Assembly: GCA_014695345.1 (NCBI GenBank)
Contig: JACJOC010000049.1
Coordinates: forward strand, 186,001 to 250,000
From: Cyanobacteria bacterium FACHB-471
GTDB lineage: Bacteria; Cyanobacteriota; Cyanobacteriia; Elainellales; Elainellaceae
Reading direction: 5' to 3'
Length of the DNA stretch: 64,000 nt
Shown in pieces: positions 16,947 to 24,605 of the stretch (position 1 is the stretch's first letter; each line of letters opens with the position of its first letter). Below the pieces are notes generated by a model. It searched no databases and was not told the DNA's origin. It saw nothing but the letters and a program-made list of their open reading frames with translations. Both the position numbers and the translations under genes were made by a program.

Positions 16947-18494
16947 CTAATGTCCTGCCATGCTGCGTCCGATGGTGGCAAAGTCGGCTTGGGCGATCGC
17001 ACTTTCATAGACAAACTTGCCGCCGCTGATCACGAGAATGCGATCAGATAGCTTCAGCAACTCGTCCAGGTCTTCGCTGACCAGAAGGACAGCGACTCCT
17101 CGATTGCGGGCTGCAACAATTTGACCGTGAATGAACTCGACAGCGGCAAAATCTAAGCCAAAACAGGGGTTGGCAGCAATCAGTAGTTTGATTTGATCAG
17201 CAGACAATTCCCTTGCCAAAACGGTCCGCTGCACGTTTCCCCCTGATAAATTGCCGACGGGCGTTTCGGGTGAGGGGGTTTTGACCGAAAACTGCTGGAT
17301 TAAACCTTGAGCGGCTTGGCGCATGGCTTTCAAGATGAGCAAAAAGCCTTTTGCTTGGGGTGGACGGTCAAAGGTTCGTAGGGCCATATTTTCTGCCACG
17401 CTCATGTGAGGCACGCAGGCGTTGCGGAGCGGTTCTTCTGGCAGAGCAAAGACTTTGTGTTTATACATCTCCCGCCGAGTGGCGTTGTAGGGTTCGCCGT
17501 TTACCCAAACTTCGCCGCTGGTGGCGGAGCGCTGTCCAGCTAGCACTTCTACCAGTTCTCGCTGCCCGTTACCTGAGATTCCTGCAATGCCAACGATCTC
17601 GCCACTGTAAACGGTCAGGTTAACACCTAAGACTGCTTCTAAGCCGTTGTCTTTATTGGCACAGATATCTCTGATTTCTAAAACGGGAACCGGATCGGGA
17701 TGGTCTGTTTTCTCGACGGGGGTGGGTTCGCGGCGATCGCCCATCATCATTTCAGACATATCGGAGACGGTCAGGTCGCGCACCATGCCATGACCCGCAA
17801 ATTTGCCTTTTCGCAAAATGGTGACTTCATCAACAAAGGCCATGACTTCTCGGAATTTGTGGGAAATCATCAGGACGCTGAGCTTTCCGGCAGTCACCTG
17901 TTCGCGCAGCAAGCCCAGTACCTCGTCTGCCTCACCGGGAGTCAAGACGGAAGTAGGTTCGTCAAGGATGAGAATTTTGCTCTTGAGATAGAGCTGTTTG
18001 AGGATTTCTAGTTTTTGCTTTTGTCCGGCGGCAAGCTGAGCAATGGGAACATCCAGTGGCACTTGAAAGGGTGCCGTTTTCATGAAGGCATTAAGCTGCT
18101 CGTATTCAGCTTTCCAGTTGATCAAGTTCGTGCTATCAAAGCGAGACAGCACCAGGTTCTCAGCTACCGTCATGGCGGGGACGGAGGTGAAATGCTGGTA
18201 GACCATGCCAATTCCGTATTTGTGGGCATCGCGGGGGCTGGCGATCGCCCGACTCTGCTGATTGATCAATACTTCACCCGATGTGGGTGTGTAAAATCCC
18301 ATGACGCACTTGACCAGGGTGCTTTTACCGGCTCCGTTTTCGCCCAACAGCGCGTGAAAGGTTCCCGGTTTGAGATGCAGGGAGACGTTATCTAGAGCAA
18401 CCAGGCTGCCAAAGCGTTTGGTCATGCTGACGACTTCTAGCTCTGGCGGCTTTTCGATCTCAACGGTGGAAAGTTTTTCGGTTGCGGTTGTCAT
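16947..18494 (-). CDS. ABC transporter ATPase, two NBDs (BMP/nucleoside-ureide importer)
   Basis: This 515-residue protein has two fused nucleotide-binding domains. The first is complete: Walker A GENGAGKST, Walker B ILILDEPTSVLTP and a signature-like LAAGQKQKLEI. The second has the degenerate Walker A GISGNGQRELVE, signature LSGGNVQRTVLAREL and a Walker B-like AANPCFGLDFAA. This asymmetry is typical of importers of the CUT2/BMP group such as NupO/YufO. It would energise the two permeases at 21076-23157 and work with the binding protein at 23206-24378. It sits between two hydrolase genes, 9 bp from the downstream one, so transport and hydrolysis genes are interleaved on one strand. Confidence 0.9.
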   Translation of the reverse strand: MTTATEKLSTVEIEKPPELEVVSMTKRFGSLVALDNVSLHLKPGTFHALLGENGAGKSTLVKCVMGFYTPTSGEVLINQQSRAIASPRDAHKYGIGMVYQHFTSVPAMTVAENLVLSRFDSTNLINWKAEYEQLNAFMKTAPFQVPLDVPIAQLAAGQKQKLEILKQLYLKSKILILDEPTSVLTPGEADEVLGLLREQVTAGKLSVLMISHKFREVMAFVDEVTILRKGKFAGHGMVRDLTVSDMSEMMMGDRREPTPVEKTDHPDPVPVLEIRDICANKDNGLEAVLGVNLTVYSGEIVGIAGISGNGQRELVEVLAGQRSATSGEVWVNGEPYNATRREMYKHKVFALPEEPLRNACVPHMSVAENMALRTFDRPPQAKGFLLILKAMRQAAQGLIQQFSVKTPSPETPVGNLSGGNVQRTVLARELSADQIKLLIAANPCFGLDFAAVEFIHGQIVAARNRGVAVLLVSEDLDELLKLSDRILVISGGKFVYESAIAQADFATIGRSMAGH

Positions 18495-18560
18495 GGGTTT
18501 GTTTTCCTCAACAGCATGGGGTTGCCTGCTTCACGAACGGTGGAACTGAGCCGGGAATTA

Positions 18561-18623
18561 GGGCTTAGCATTCGGGCAGAGTTTGGATTGGGGTTGTAAG
18601 GATGCCTACCGAATGCTAAGCCC
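18561..18623. repeat. Palindromic intergenic repeat, family C copy 1
   Basis: Perfect 15-bp inverted arms (GGGCTTAGCATTCGG at 18561-18575, complement at 18609-18623) flank a 33-nt spacer. The right arm touches the stop codon of the biuret-hydrolase-like gene. A second copy of this family lies at 46887-46960. Confidence 0.85.
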
Positions 18624-19310
18624 CTACAGTGTTTGGAGGGCTTCGATTAGGGCAGTGGAGGGGGCGATCGCACCAAACACGCCGCCTTGCATGGTCACCA
18701 TTTTTAGGGCGGCAAGGTGGTTGCCGTAGTCGCTAGCTCCGGTGCAGTCGGAGAGCAGCAGGCATTCGTAGCCGCGATCGTTGGCATCGCGCATGGTGGT
18801 ATGGACGCAAACATCAGTTGTTACGCCTGCCAGAATGATGTTTTGAATGCCTTTGCGCTGAAGCAACAGGTCTAGATCGGTAGCGTAGAAGGAACCTTTG
18901 CCGGGTTTGTCGATAATCGTCTCGCCAGGAAGGGGAGCCAGTTCAGGAATGATTTCCCAGCCCGGTTCGCCGCGCACCAAAATTTTGCCACAGGGTCCAG
19001 GGTCGCCGATGCCTGCGCCGATTTGGCGCGATCGCCACTGTTTGTTCTCAGGCAAATCTGACAAATCAGGGCGATGTCCTTCGCGGGTATGCATGATGTG
19101 AAATCCCTTTTTACGCATCACGCTTAGTAGCTGCTTGATTGGTTCAATTGGGGCACGGGTGAGGGAAAGGTCATAGCCCATCTTGTCTACATAGCCGCCG
19201 ATGCCACAAAAGTCGGTCTGCATGTCGATGATCAGCAGCACGGTGTTGCCTGGACGTAGCTCACCGTTGTAAGGATAGGGGTAGGGTTCTGAGTTGACGT
19301 AAAGACCCAT
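18624..19310 (-). CDS. biuH: Biuret amidohydrolase-like cysteine hydrolase (BiuH type)
   Basis: This 228-residue isochorismatase-fold hydrolase has the triad Asp29 ([12 protein letters not shown]), Lys135 ([14 protein letters not shown]) and Cys168 ([13 protein letters not shown]). The N-terminal [16 protein letters not shown], the [20 protein letters not shown] stretch and [13 protein letters not shown] are, as far as I recall, close to Rhizobium biuret hydrolase BiuH. That enzyme splits biuret to allophanate and ammonia. This is the strongest substrate pointer in the operon. The related triuret hydrolase TrtA shares the fold and motifs, so triuret cannot be excluded without alignment. Its neighbours are the transporter ATPase downstream and formamidase upstream. 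Confidence 0.82.
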   Translation of the reverse strand: MGLYVNSEPYPYPYNGELRPGNTVLLIIDMQTDFCGIGGYVDKMGYDLSLTRAPIEPIKQLLSVMRKKGFHIMHTREGHRPDLSDLPENKQWRSRQIGAGIGDPGPCGKILVRGEPGWEIIPELAPLPGETIIDKPGKGSFYATDLDLLLQRKGIQNIILAGVTTDVCVHTTMRDANDRGYECLLLSDCTGASDYGNHLAALKMVTMQGGVFGAIAPSTALIEALQTL

Positions 19311-19334
19311 GATTCATGACCTCCTAAAGCCGGG

Positions 19335-19413
19335 TAGGTTGGGTGGAGCAAAGCGAAACCCAACGTTTGCAAAAGTTTGAGCTTGTTGGGTTTCATGCTT
19401 CAACCCAACCTAC
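19335..19413. repeat. Palindromic intergenic repeat, family D
   Basis: An inverted repeat of about 30-bp arms begins GTAGGTTGGGT and ends ACCCAACCTAC, with AAACCCAAC/GTTGGGTTT inside. It fills the gap between the formamidase stop and the biuret-hydrolase-like start. Similar GTAGGTTGGGTT-type palindromes are, from memory, common intergenic repeats in cyanobacteria. Confidence 0.8.
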
Positions 19414-19421
19414 AGGGCTGA

Positions 19422-20441
19422 CTAACCCAACACGTCGGCTGGAACTTCTTCGCCCCGGTAAGTGCGGGTTGGGGCCGGGAAACCGCAGGAAGTACCGTTT
19501 GTGTGAACGACTTGTTCTTCCCAAGGGAGGCGGTAGTTGCCGTTCACCAAATCCTGCATATAGGTATAGGGGCAGTCTTGCGCTCCGCCTTTGACGGCGG
19601 TGTAGCCGCGATGCCCAAACTGGTAGATGTTATTCTCAACCGACCAATGATTTCGAGCTTCACGCACTAAGTCGGGGCGCAACTCGGCGGTGATAATCTC
19701 GTTGGGGCGGTGGCTACCCATTGCCAATGGAGTGCCATCAAAGTTGACGAACATTCCTTCGCCCATTGAGTCAAAGGTGCCGTCGGTGCCGCACATACAA
19801 ACCGAAGCGGTGTACATCAGATTGCAAAAGGCGTTTGCCTGATTAGTGATGCGCCAGGAATGCCGAATTGGAGCAGTGTAGCCCGCTGTGCGAATCATGA
19901 TTTCGGCTCCTTTGTAGGCACATTCTCGTGCCATCTCCGGGAACATACCGTCGTGGCAGATGATTAGGGCGATCGCACTGCCATTTGGACCTTCACAGAC
20001 TGGAATGCCGATATTTCCCGGCTCCCAGGGTTCTACAGGTACCCAGGGATGCAGCTTGCGATAGTAGAGCCGCAATTCACCTTTGTCGTCCAGGATGATG
20101 CCGCTGTTGTAGGGGTTGCCGTGTGGATTGTATTCCATGATGGAAAAGCAACCCCAGATGCGGTTGTCCCGACAGGCAGTCTGGAACGCCTCAACTTCTG
20201 GACCATCCAACCGACACATAATCTCTGGATTGGTGTCCATTGATAGCCCGTGCAGAGCATATTCTGGGAACACCACCAAGTCCATCGTGGGCATATTGCG
20301 CCGAGCTTTGCCAACCATGTCGCAAACGCGATCGGTTTGCGCTGCCAGGTCATCGGGCGTAACTACCGTTGGCAGTTGCAGTTGCACCATGCCGAGAACT
20401 ACGCCGTTAGGAGATTTGTTTAAGCCGCCAAGACCATTCAT
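19422..20441 (-). CDS. amiF: Formamidase (aliphatic amidase/nitrilase superfamily)
   Basis: This 339-residue nitrilase-superfamily enzyme has the Glu-Lys-Cys triad Glu60 (LVVFPEYALHGLS), Lys129 (RLYYRKLHPWVP) and Cys162 (ALIICHDGMFPEMA). The 33-residue Lys-Cys spacing matches AmiF. Formamidase hydrolyses formamide to formate and ammonia. Aliphatic amidase (AmiE) is the close alternative; the MNGLGGLNKSPNGVV start and C-terminal TSCGFPAP stretch are what I associate with AmiF. It is encoded with a BMP-type transporter and two ureide-type hydrolases, which fits nitrogen scavenging in the cytosol. A family D repeat separates it from the next gene and 634 bp of repeats separate it from the permease upstream. 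Confidence 0.88.
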   Translation of the reverse strand: MNGLGGLNKSPNGVVLGMVQLQLPTVVTPDDLAAQTDRVCDMVGKARRNMPTMDLVVFPEYALHGLSMDTNPEIMCRLDGPEVEAFQTACRDNRIWGCFSIMEYNPHGNPYNSGIILDDKGELRLYYRKLHPWVPVEPWEPGNIGIPVCEGPNGSAIALIICHDGMFPEMARECAYKGAEIMIRTAGYTAPIRHSWRITNQANAFCNLMYTASVCMCGTDGTFDSMGEGMFVNFDGTPLAMGSHRPNEIITAELRPDLVREARNHWSVENNIYQFGHRGYTAVKGGAQDCPYTYMQDLVNGNYRLPWEEQVVHTNGTSCGFPAPTRTYRGEEVPADVLG

Positions 20442-20494
20442 AGGGATAAGGAATAAAGGATGAGAGATGAAAGGTAAAACTTGTTCATTACTTG

Positions 20495-20596
20495 TTCCCA
20501 GGTTCTACCTGGGAATGCATTTAAAGTGGCTCTGCCACTTGATATCAGGAGGCAAAGCCTCCAGTTCTGCATTCCAAGGCAGAGCCTTGGAACGAG
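20495..20596. repeat. Dispersed intergenic repeat, family A copy 1
   Basis: About 100 bp made of three successive small palindromes: CCCAGGTTCTACCTGGG, AGTGGCTCTGCCACT and GGAGGCAAAGCCTCC, closed by CCAAGGCAGAGCCTTGG. A diverged copy with the same order lies at 40672-40775. It has no gene content of its own. Confidence 0.88.
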
Positions 20597-20607
20597 GTTG
20601 ATTAGAG

Positions 20608-20901
20608 ATGAGGGTTTGAGTTCGGCAAATGAGGGTTTGAACCCGGAGAATGGAGTCCTGAACTGGAGCGATGCTGTTCTAAACAAGAATGATGCAGTCT
20701 TAAACAGGAACGATGTCGCTTCAAACAAGAACAATGCTGTTCTGAGTGAGAATAATGCTGTTCTAAACAAAAACAATGCTGTTCTAAGTAAGAACGATGC
20801 TGTTTTGAACAAGAACGATGCTGTTCTAAACAGGAATGGTAGGGGTTTGAACTAGAATGGTGAGACTTTGACCTGAAATGTTGCAACCTTGAGCTTAAAC
20901 A
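20608..20901. repeat. Tandem array of fourteen 21-bp units
   Basis: Fourteen consecutive units of exactly 21 bp; the central eight are closest to ATGCTGTTCTAAACAAGAAC plus G, and both ends decay. All units keep length 21, so several frames stay open and read as heptapeptide repeats (for example NDAVLNK on the plus strand). No start or ribosome site supports a real protein. Confidence 0.9.
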
Positions 20902-20958
20902 GCGGAACTTTGTAGACCATTTATAAGGTGCGATCGCCCTACACGATGTGCAACTAGA

Positions 20959-21062
20959 TTCCTGGAAACCTTGGTTTCCTGTGGAGCAGGCATCTTGCCT
21001 GATTGATTTGGACAGGCAAGATGCCCATCCCACAAGAGGTTAGAAAAAGTTACACATTGCGT
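20959..21062. repeat. Dispersed intergenic repeat, family B copy 1
   Basis: About 104 bp with inner palindrome CAGGCATCTTGCCTG and CAGGCAAGATGCC, then CCCATCCCACAA and an A-rich GTTAGAAAAAGTTACACATT end. A diverged copy lies at 25991-26092. It ends 13 bp from the stop of the permease gene. Confidence 0.85.
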
Positions 21063-21075
21063 TTCCTTGTCCCTC

Positions 21076-22002
21076 CTAAGTATCTGTGCCCAAGGCACCT
21101 GGCGCACCGGACAGCGTGCGTTTTGGTGAACAGGTGATGATCATGATCAGCAAGGTCAACACATAAGGGGCAGCGTTGAACAAGTAATAGCCCTGCTCAA
21201 TGCCGACTGACTGAAGTGCCGGTCCCAGTGCCTGAGCACCCCCAAACAAGAGGGAAGCCCAGAGACATTGAATCGGATTCCAGTGAGCAAAAATTACGAG
21301 AGCGACAGCCATCAAGCCTTGACCGCTAGAAACCCGTTCGCTCCAGAGTCCGGGATAGTAGAGCGATAAGGAAGCTCCGCCAATTCCGGCTAAAAAGCTG
21401 CCTGCTACGACGCTGAGCATTCGCACCTTGAAGATGGAAACGCCCATTGCTCTAGCAGCTTCAGGGCTGTCGCCCACTGCACGAATAAACAAACCCCAGC
21501 GAGTTGATTGGAAGAACCAGTGCATCAGGGGGGCGATCGCCACACCCAACAAAAACAAGGGGCTAATCTGTAATGCCGACTGCACAGGCGGCAAACTGCT
21601 CCAGGCTCCTAAATTAATCGTTGCCAGTTGTGGAGCAGACGGCTGAATGAATGGCTTCCCCAGAAAAAAGGCGATGCCGCTGCCAAAAATGATCATGGCA
21701 ATGCCCACCGCAACGTCATTCACCCTAGGCTGCTGAGAAAGCCAACCGTGAATTAAACCGAATATCACGCCTGCGAGTCCAGCGGCAATCACGCCTAACC
21801 AGGGCGACCCAGTGAGATAGGAAATGGCGTAGGCGCTCATTGCACCCATCAGCAACGTTCCTTCTAAACCCAGGTTGATTTTGCCGCTCTTTTCGGTCAG
21901 ACATTCACCCAAGCTGACAAATAGGAAGGGCGTTCCCCCGCGCATCATACCAGCGGCGATCGCCAACGGTACCCCCCACCAACCGAGTGCTTCTGTTGCC
22001 AT
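21076..22002 (-). CDS. ABC transporter permease 2 (BMP/nucleoside type)
   Basis: This is a 308-residue membrane protein from the ATG at 22002, preceded by an AAGGAGA ribosome site that decides the start; the frame extends to 22044 without one. It has about eight hydrophobic segments and the family motifs LGLEGTLLMGAMSAY and RAVGDSPEAARAMGVS, the latter being the cytosolic coupling helix of the branched-chain/BMP permease family. NupQ/YufQ-like proteins pair with a larger NupP partner, here the gene upstream. Predicted substrates of this group include nucleosides and purines; the enclosed hydrolases point instead to amide- or urea-like compounds. Confidence 0.88.
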   Translation of the reverse strand: MATEALGWWGVPLAIAAGMMRGGTPFLFVSLGECLTEKSGKINLGLEGTLLMGAMSAYAISYLTGSPWLGVIAAGLAGVIFGLIHGWLSQQPRVNDVAVGIAMIIFGSGIAFFLGKPFIQPSAPQLATINLGAWSSLPPVQSALQISPLFLLGVAIAPLMHWFFQSTRWGLFIRAVGDSPEAARAMGVSIFKVRMLSVVAGSFLAGIGGASLSLYYPGLWSERVSSGQGLMAVALVIFAHWNPIQCLWASLLFGGAQALGPALQSVGIEQGYYLFNAAPYVLTLLIMIITCSPKRTLSGAPGALGTDT

Positions 22003-22025
22003 TAGTAGAATCTCCTTATAAGTGT

Positions 22026-22067
22026 GGGGTTTGTAGAAGCGCAATTAATTGCGCTTCTACAAACCCC
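22026..22067. repeat. Perfect 42-bp palindrome between the permease genes
   Basis: Twenty-one bases (from GGGGTTTGTAGAAGC, centre GCAATT) are followed immediately by their exact complement, with no loop. In mRNA this would form a long hairpin in the 72-bp gap between the two permease genes, just upstream of the ribosome site of the second. It belongs to no coding sequence. Confidence 0.93.
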
Positions 22068-22074
22068 TAGCCCC

Positions 22075-23157
22075 TCACACCACTGCCGTAACTGCGGGTG
22101 CAGACGGAGCCTTGACAATAGGCTCTTTGAAGATGGCAAATTTGCCGTAGAGCGATTCGCTAAACAGGACAACCAGGAAGACGAGTCCCTGGAAGACCAG
22201 AACGGTTGCGTCGGGCAGATTGTGCGATCGCTGCAAAATGCCGCCACTCGCAAGAATTCCGCCTAGCATGATAGACACGAGTGCCGCCGCTAGCGGATTA
22301 TGTCGAGCAATGAAGGCAACCAGAATGCCGCCATACCCGTAGTTAGCATTTAGCGATTCGTTGGCGCGACCATGAACGGCTGCAACTTCAACCATGCCCG
22401 CCAAACCTGCACAGGAGCCTGCCAGGAAGCAAATTGCCATCGTTAGTTTGCCGACGGGCAGTCCGGCGATGCGGGCGGCGCGAATGTTTCCTCCCGCAGT
22501 TCGAGCAGCAAAGCCAAAGGTGGTGCGCTGAATCAGGAAGTAGGCGATCGCACAGGCAATCAGTCCGTAAATCAGTCCGTAGTGAATTCGAGTGCCAGGA
22601 ATAGAGCCCAGCATATTGATTTCAGCGATCGGATAGGTGGAAGGCTTGTTGAGCGAACTGGGGTCACGCATGGGACCACCGACTAAGTGGTTGAGCAGGG
22701 CGATCGCAATATAGTTCATCAGCAAACTGCTGATCGTCTCATTCACAGCGCGGTAGTGCCGCAATGCACCGACCGCACCAATCCACAAACCGCCCGCTGC
22801 CATTCCTGCCAGTGCCATACCGATCTGTACAACCGTAGGTGGGGCAGTAGACAGTGCCAATCCAGCCGCAACTGCACCCAAGCCACCCACGACTAATGCG
22901 CCCTCGTTGCCAATAATCACCAACCCTAGACGAGCAGGAAGCGCCGTACACAAGGCACTTAACATCAGCGGTGAAGCTCGAATCAGCGTATTTTGAAACG
23001 TGCTCCAACTGCCGAATGCTGCCTTCCAAATCGAGGCATATACGCCAAAAGGATTTGCCCCCGCAGCCGCGCAAAATGCGCCAAACAGGACGAGTGAAAA
23101 GGCTAAAGCGCCAACCGGAATGCAGATAGATTCCAGGGTTTTACGATGAGCGACCAT
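22075..23157 (-). CDS. ABC transporter permease 1 (BMP/nucleoside type)
   Basis: This 360-residue polytopic membrane protein has about nine or ten hydrophobic segments, motif NEGALVVGGLGAV and the coupling segment GGNIRAARIAGLPVGKL typical of the NupP/YufP branch. An N-terminal hydrophobic stretch with FCAAAGANPFGVYASIWKAAFG and a YGYGGILVAFIARHNPLAA motif near the end are family features. It forms the membrane heterodimer with permease 2. The binding-protein gene lies 48 bp upstream on the same strand, so this is the front of the transporter part of the operon. Confidence 0.88.
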   Translation of the reverse strand: MVAHRKTLESICIPVGALAFSLVLFGAFCAAAGANPFGVYASIWKAAFGSWSTFQNTLIRASPLMLSALCTALPARLGLVIIGNEGALVVGGLGAVAAGLALSTAPPTVVQIGMALAGMAAGGLWIGAVGALRHYRAVNETISSLLMNYIAIALLNHLVGGPMRDPSSLNKPSTYPIAEINMLGSIPGTRIHYGLIYGLIACAIAYFLIQRTTFGFAARTAGGNIRAARIAGLPVGKLTMAICFLAGSCAGLAGMVEVAAVHGRANESLNANYGYGGILVAFIARHNPLAAALVSIMLGGILASGGILQRSHNLPDATVLVFQGLVFLVVLFSESLYGKFAIFKEPIVKAPSAPAVTAVV

Positions 23158-23205
23158 GGTGAAAGAATGAGAGATAGGGGATGAGGGATGAAGGATAAGG
23201 GGCGA

Positions 23206-24378
23206 TTAGCTAGCAACGCTACCAATCACCCCTTCGACTAGATAATTCATCTGCTCCAGCACAGGGTCTTGCTGCTTCAGCGATTGACTCGCTTCAACCA
23301 CAACTGCGCCCGTGTTGTCCTTAATCTCACCGTTGTAAATCACCATACTGCCGTCCATAAAGGCAGCTTTGGCGGCTTCAGCATCCTGCTTTGCCTGCTC
23401 ACTCACTGCTGGACCGTACTCTGAAAGCTTCCAGAAGCCCTCAGCCAAACCGCCCCGGAGGATATGAGGAATGCTGCCATCCATCAAGTTTTTGCCAGCG
23501 TGAATGTCTTCAGCGATCTTGGAATAAACGCTCGTCCAATCCCATTCAGCACCCGTGAGATAGCCCTTGGGTGCTAGAGCCGTTTGGTCAGCGTGATAAC
23601 CAGAGGAAAAAATGCCCCGCTTTTCTGCGGTTTCCATCACCACTTTGGGGCTATCCACATGACAGGTGAGCACATCAATTCCCTGGTCAGCCATGCTGTT
23701 TGCAGCTTCTGCTTCCTTGACTGGCAGGGCCCAATCTCCGGTAAAAATAGCCTGTGTCGTCACTTCGGGTTTGACACTACGGGCACCCAGCGTGAAGCTG
23801 TTAATATTTCTGAGAACCTGAGGAATTGGCTTTGCGCCGATAAATCCTAATTTTCCAGTTTTGGACGTGTGAGCAGCAACAATTCCAGCAATGTACTGTG
23901 CCTCGTCAATGTAGCCAAAATAGCTAGCTACATTAACCGGATGAGTTCCTTCCTGGTAAAGTCCACCACAGTGAAAGAACTGTACGTCGGGATATTCTTC
24001 TGCCAGCTTGAGAATGTGAGGGTCAAAGTAGCCAAAAGATGTGGGGAAGAGAACAGTTGCACCGTCGATGTCGATCATGCTTCGCATCGATTCCTCAACC
24101 GCAGTGGTTTCTGGAACGCTGGCTTCTTCAACGATCTTGACCCAATCAAAACTCTCTACAACCCCAGCTGCGCCTTCTGCGTGTGCCTGGTTGTAACCGT
24201 AGTCATCTTTAGGTCCAACGTAAATAAAGCCCATCGTAACTTGGTCTGTAGCACCCCCACCCCCCTCGGCTGAGCTGCACCCAGTGCCAAAACGAGCAGT
24301 AATGCCAAAAGCCGTCGTGGCAAGCAAGCCTCGAATGACTTGGCGGCGAGATAGGTGTAGAAGCTTTCTATTACTCAC
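23206..24378 (-). CDS. BMP family ABC transporter substrate-binding lipoprotein
   Basis: This 390-residue exported protein starts at a GTG (24378) with a GAGAGG ribosome site. The N-terminus carries a twin-arginine-like signal (LSRRQVIRGLLATTAF) and then a possible lipobox ending at Cys34 (GTGC), so it may be a Tat-exported lipoprotein. The body has the BMP/PnrA pattern: MGFIYVGPKDDYGYNQAHAEGA, then GKLGFIGAKPIPQVLRNIN and GIDVLTCHVDSP, and YHADQTALAPKGYLTGAEWDW. Known BMP proteins bind purine nucleosides, but related ones are linked to other small N-compounds. It is the first gene of the minus-strand nitrogen run. Confidence 0.9.
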   Translation of the reverse strand: MSNRKLLHLSRRQVIRGLLATTAFGITARFGTGCSSAEGGGGATDQVTMGFIYVGPKDDYGYNQAHAEGAAGVVESFDWVKIVEEASVPETTAVEESMRSMIDIDGATVLFPTSFGYFDPHILKLAEEYPDVQFFHCGGLYQEGTHPVNVASYFGYIDEAQYIAGIVAAHTSKTGKLGFIGAKPIPQVLRNINSFTLGARSVKPEVTTQAIFTGDWALPVKEAEAANSMADQGIDVLTCHVDSPKVVMETAEKRGIFSSGYHADQTALAPKGYLTGAEWDWTSVYSKIAEDIHAGKNLMDGSIPHILRGGLAEGFWKLSEYGPAVSEQAKQDAEAAKAAFMDGSMVIYNGEIKDNTGAVVVEASQSLKQQDPVLEQMNYLVEGVIGSVAS

Positions 24379-24605
24379 GGTTTCCTCTCTGGAAAAGGGA
24401 CGGCTATGCTAGCGACAGGCTTAAACGTGCGTATCGGTGATGGGTGCTAAGCTACATCACTGACGTGAAGAATTAGGGAGAAAATCGGGAAGAAATCGGG
24501 AAGACGCTTAAACGTACTCAAATCCCTGATACTGGAGAAACCTCGTTTTTCAGTCGTCACTTTTGTTCGTCCAACGTTTGCCTAACTTGCTCTTTTTGCC
24601 AAGCC

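Noticed and set aside
20481-20855. Open frame encoding heptapeptide (NDAVLNK) repeats
   Set aside because: It starts inside a dispersed palindromic repeat and continues through the 21-bp array, with no ribosome site. Opposite-strand frames are open too, which is expected from a 21-bp period without stops.
20608-20901. CRISPR array
   Set aside because: Units are contiguous 21-mers with no spacers, and no cas genes are present.
24379-24605. NtcA site or guanidine riboswitch ahead of the BMP operon
   Set aside because: No GTA-N8-TAC box and no ykkC-type conserved segments were found in the 227-bp region.
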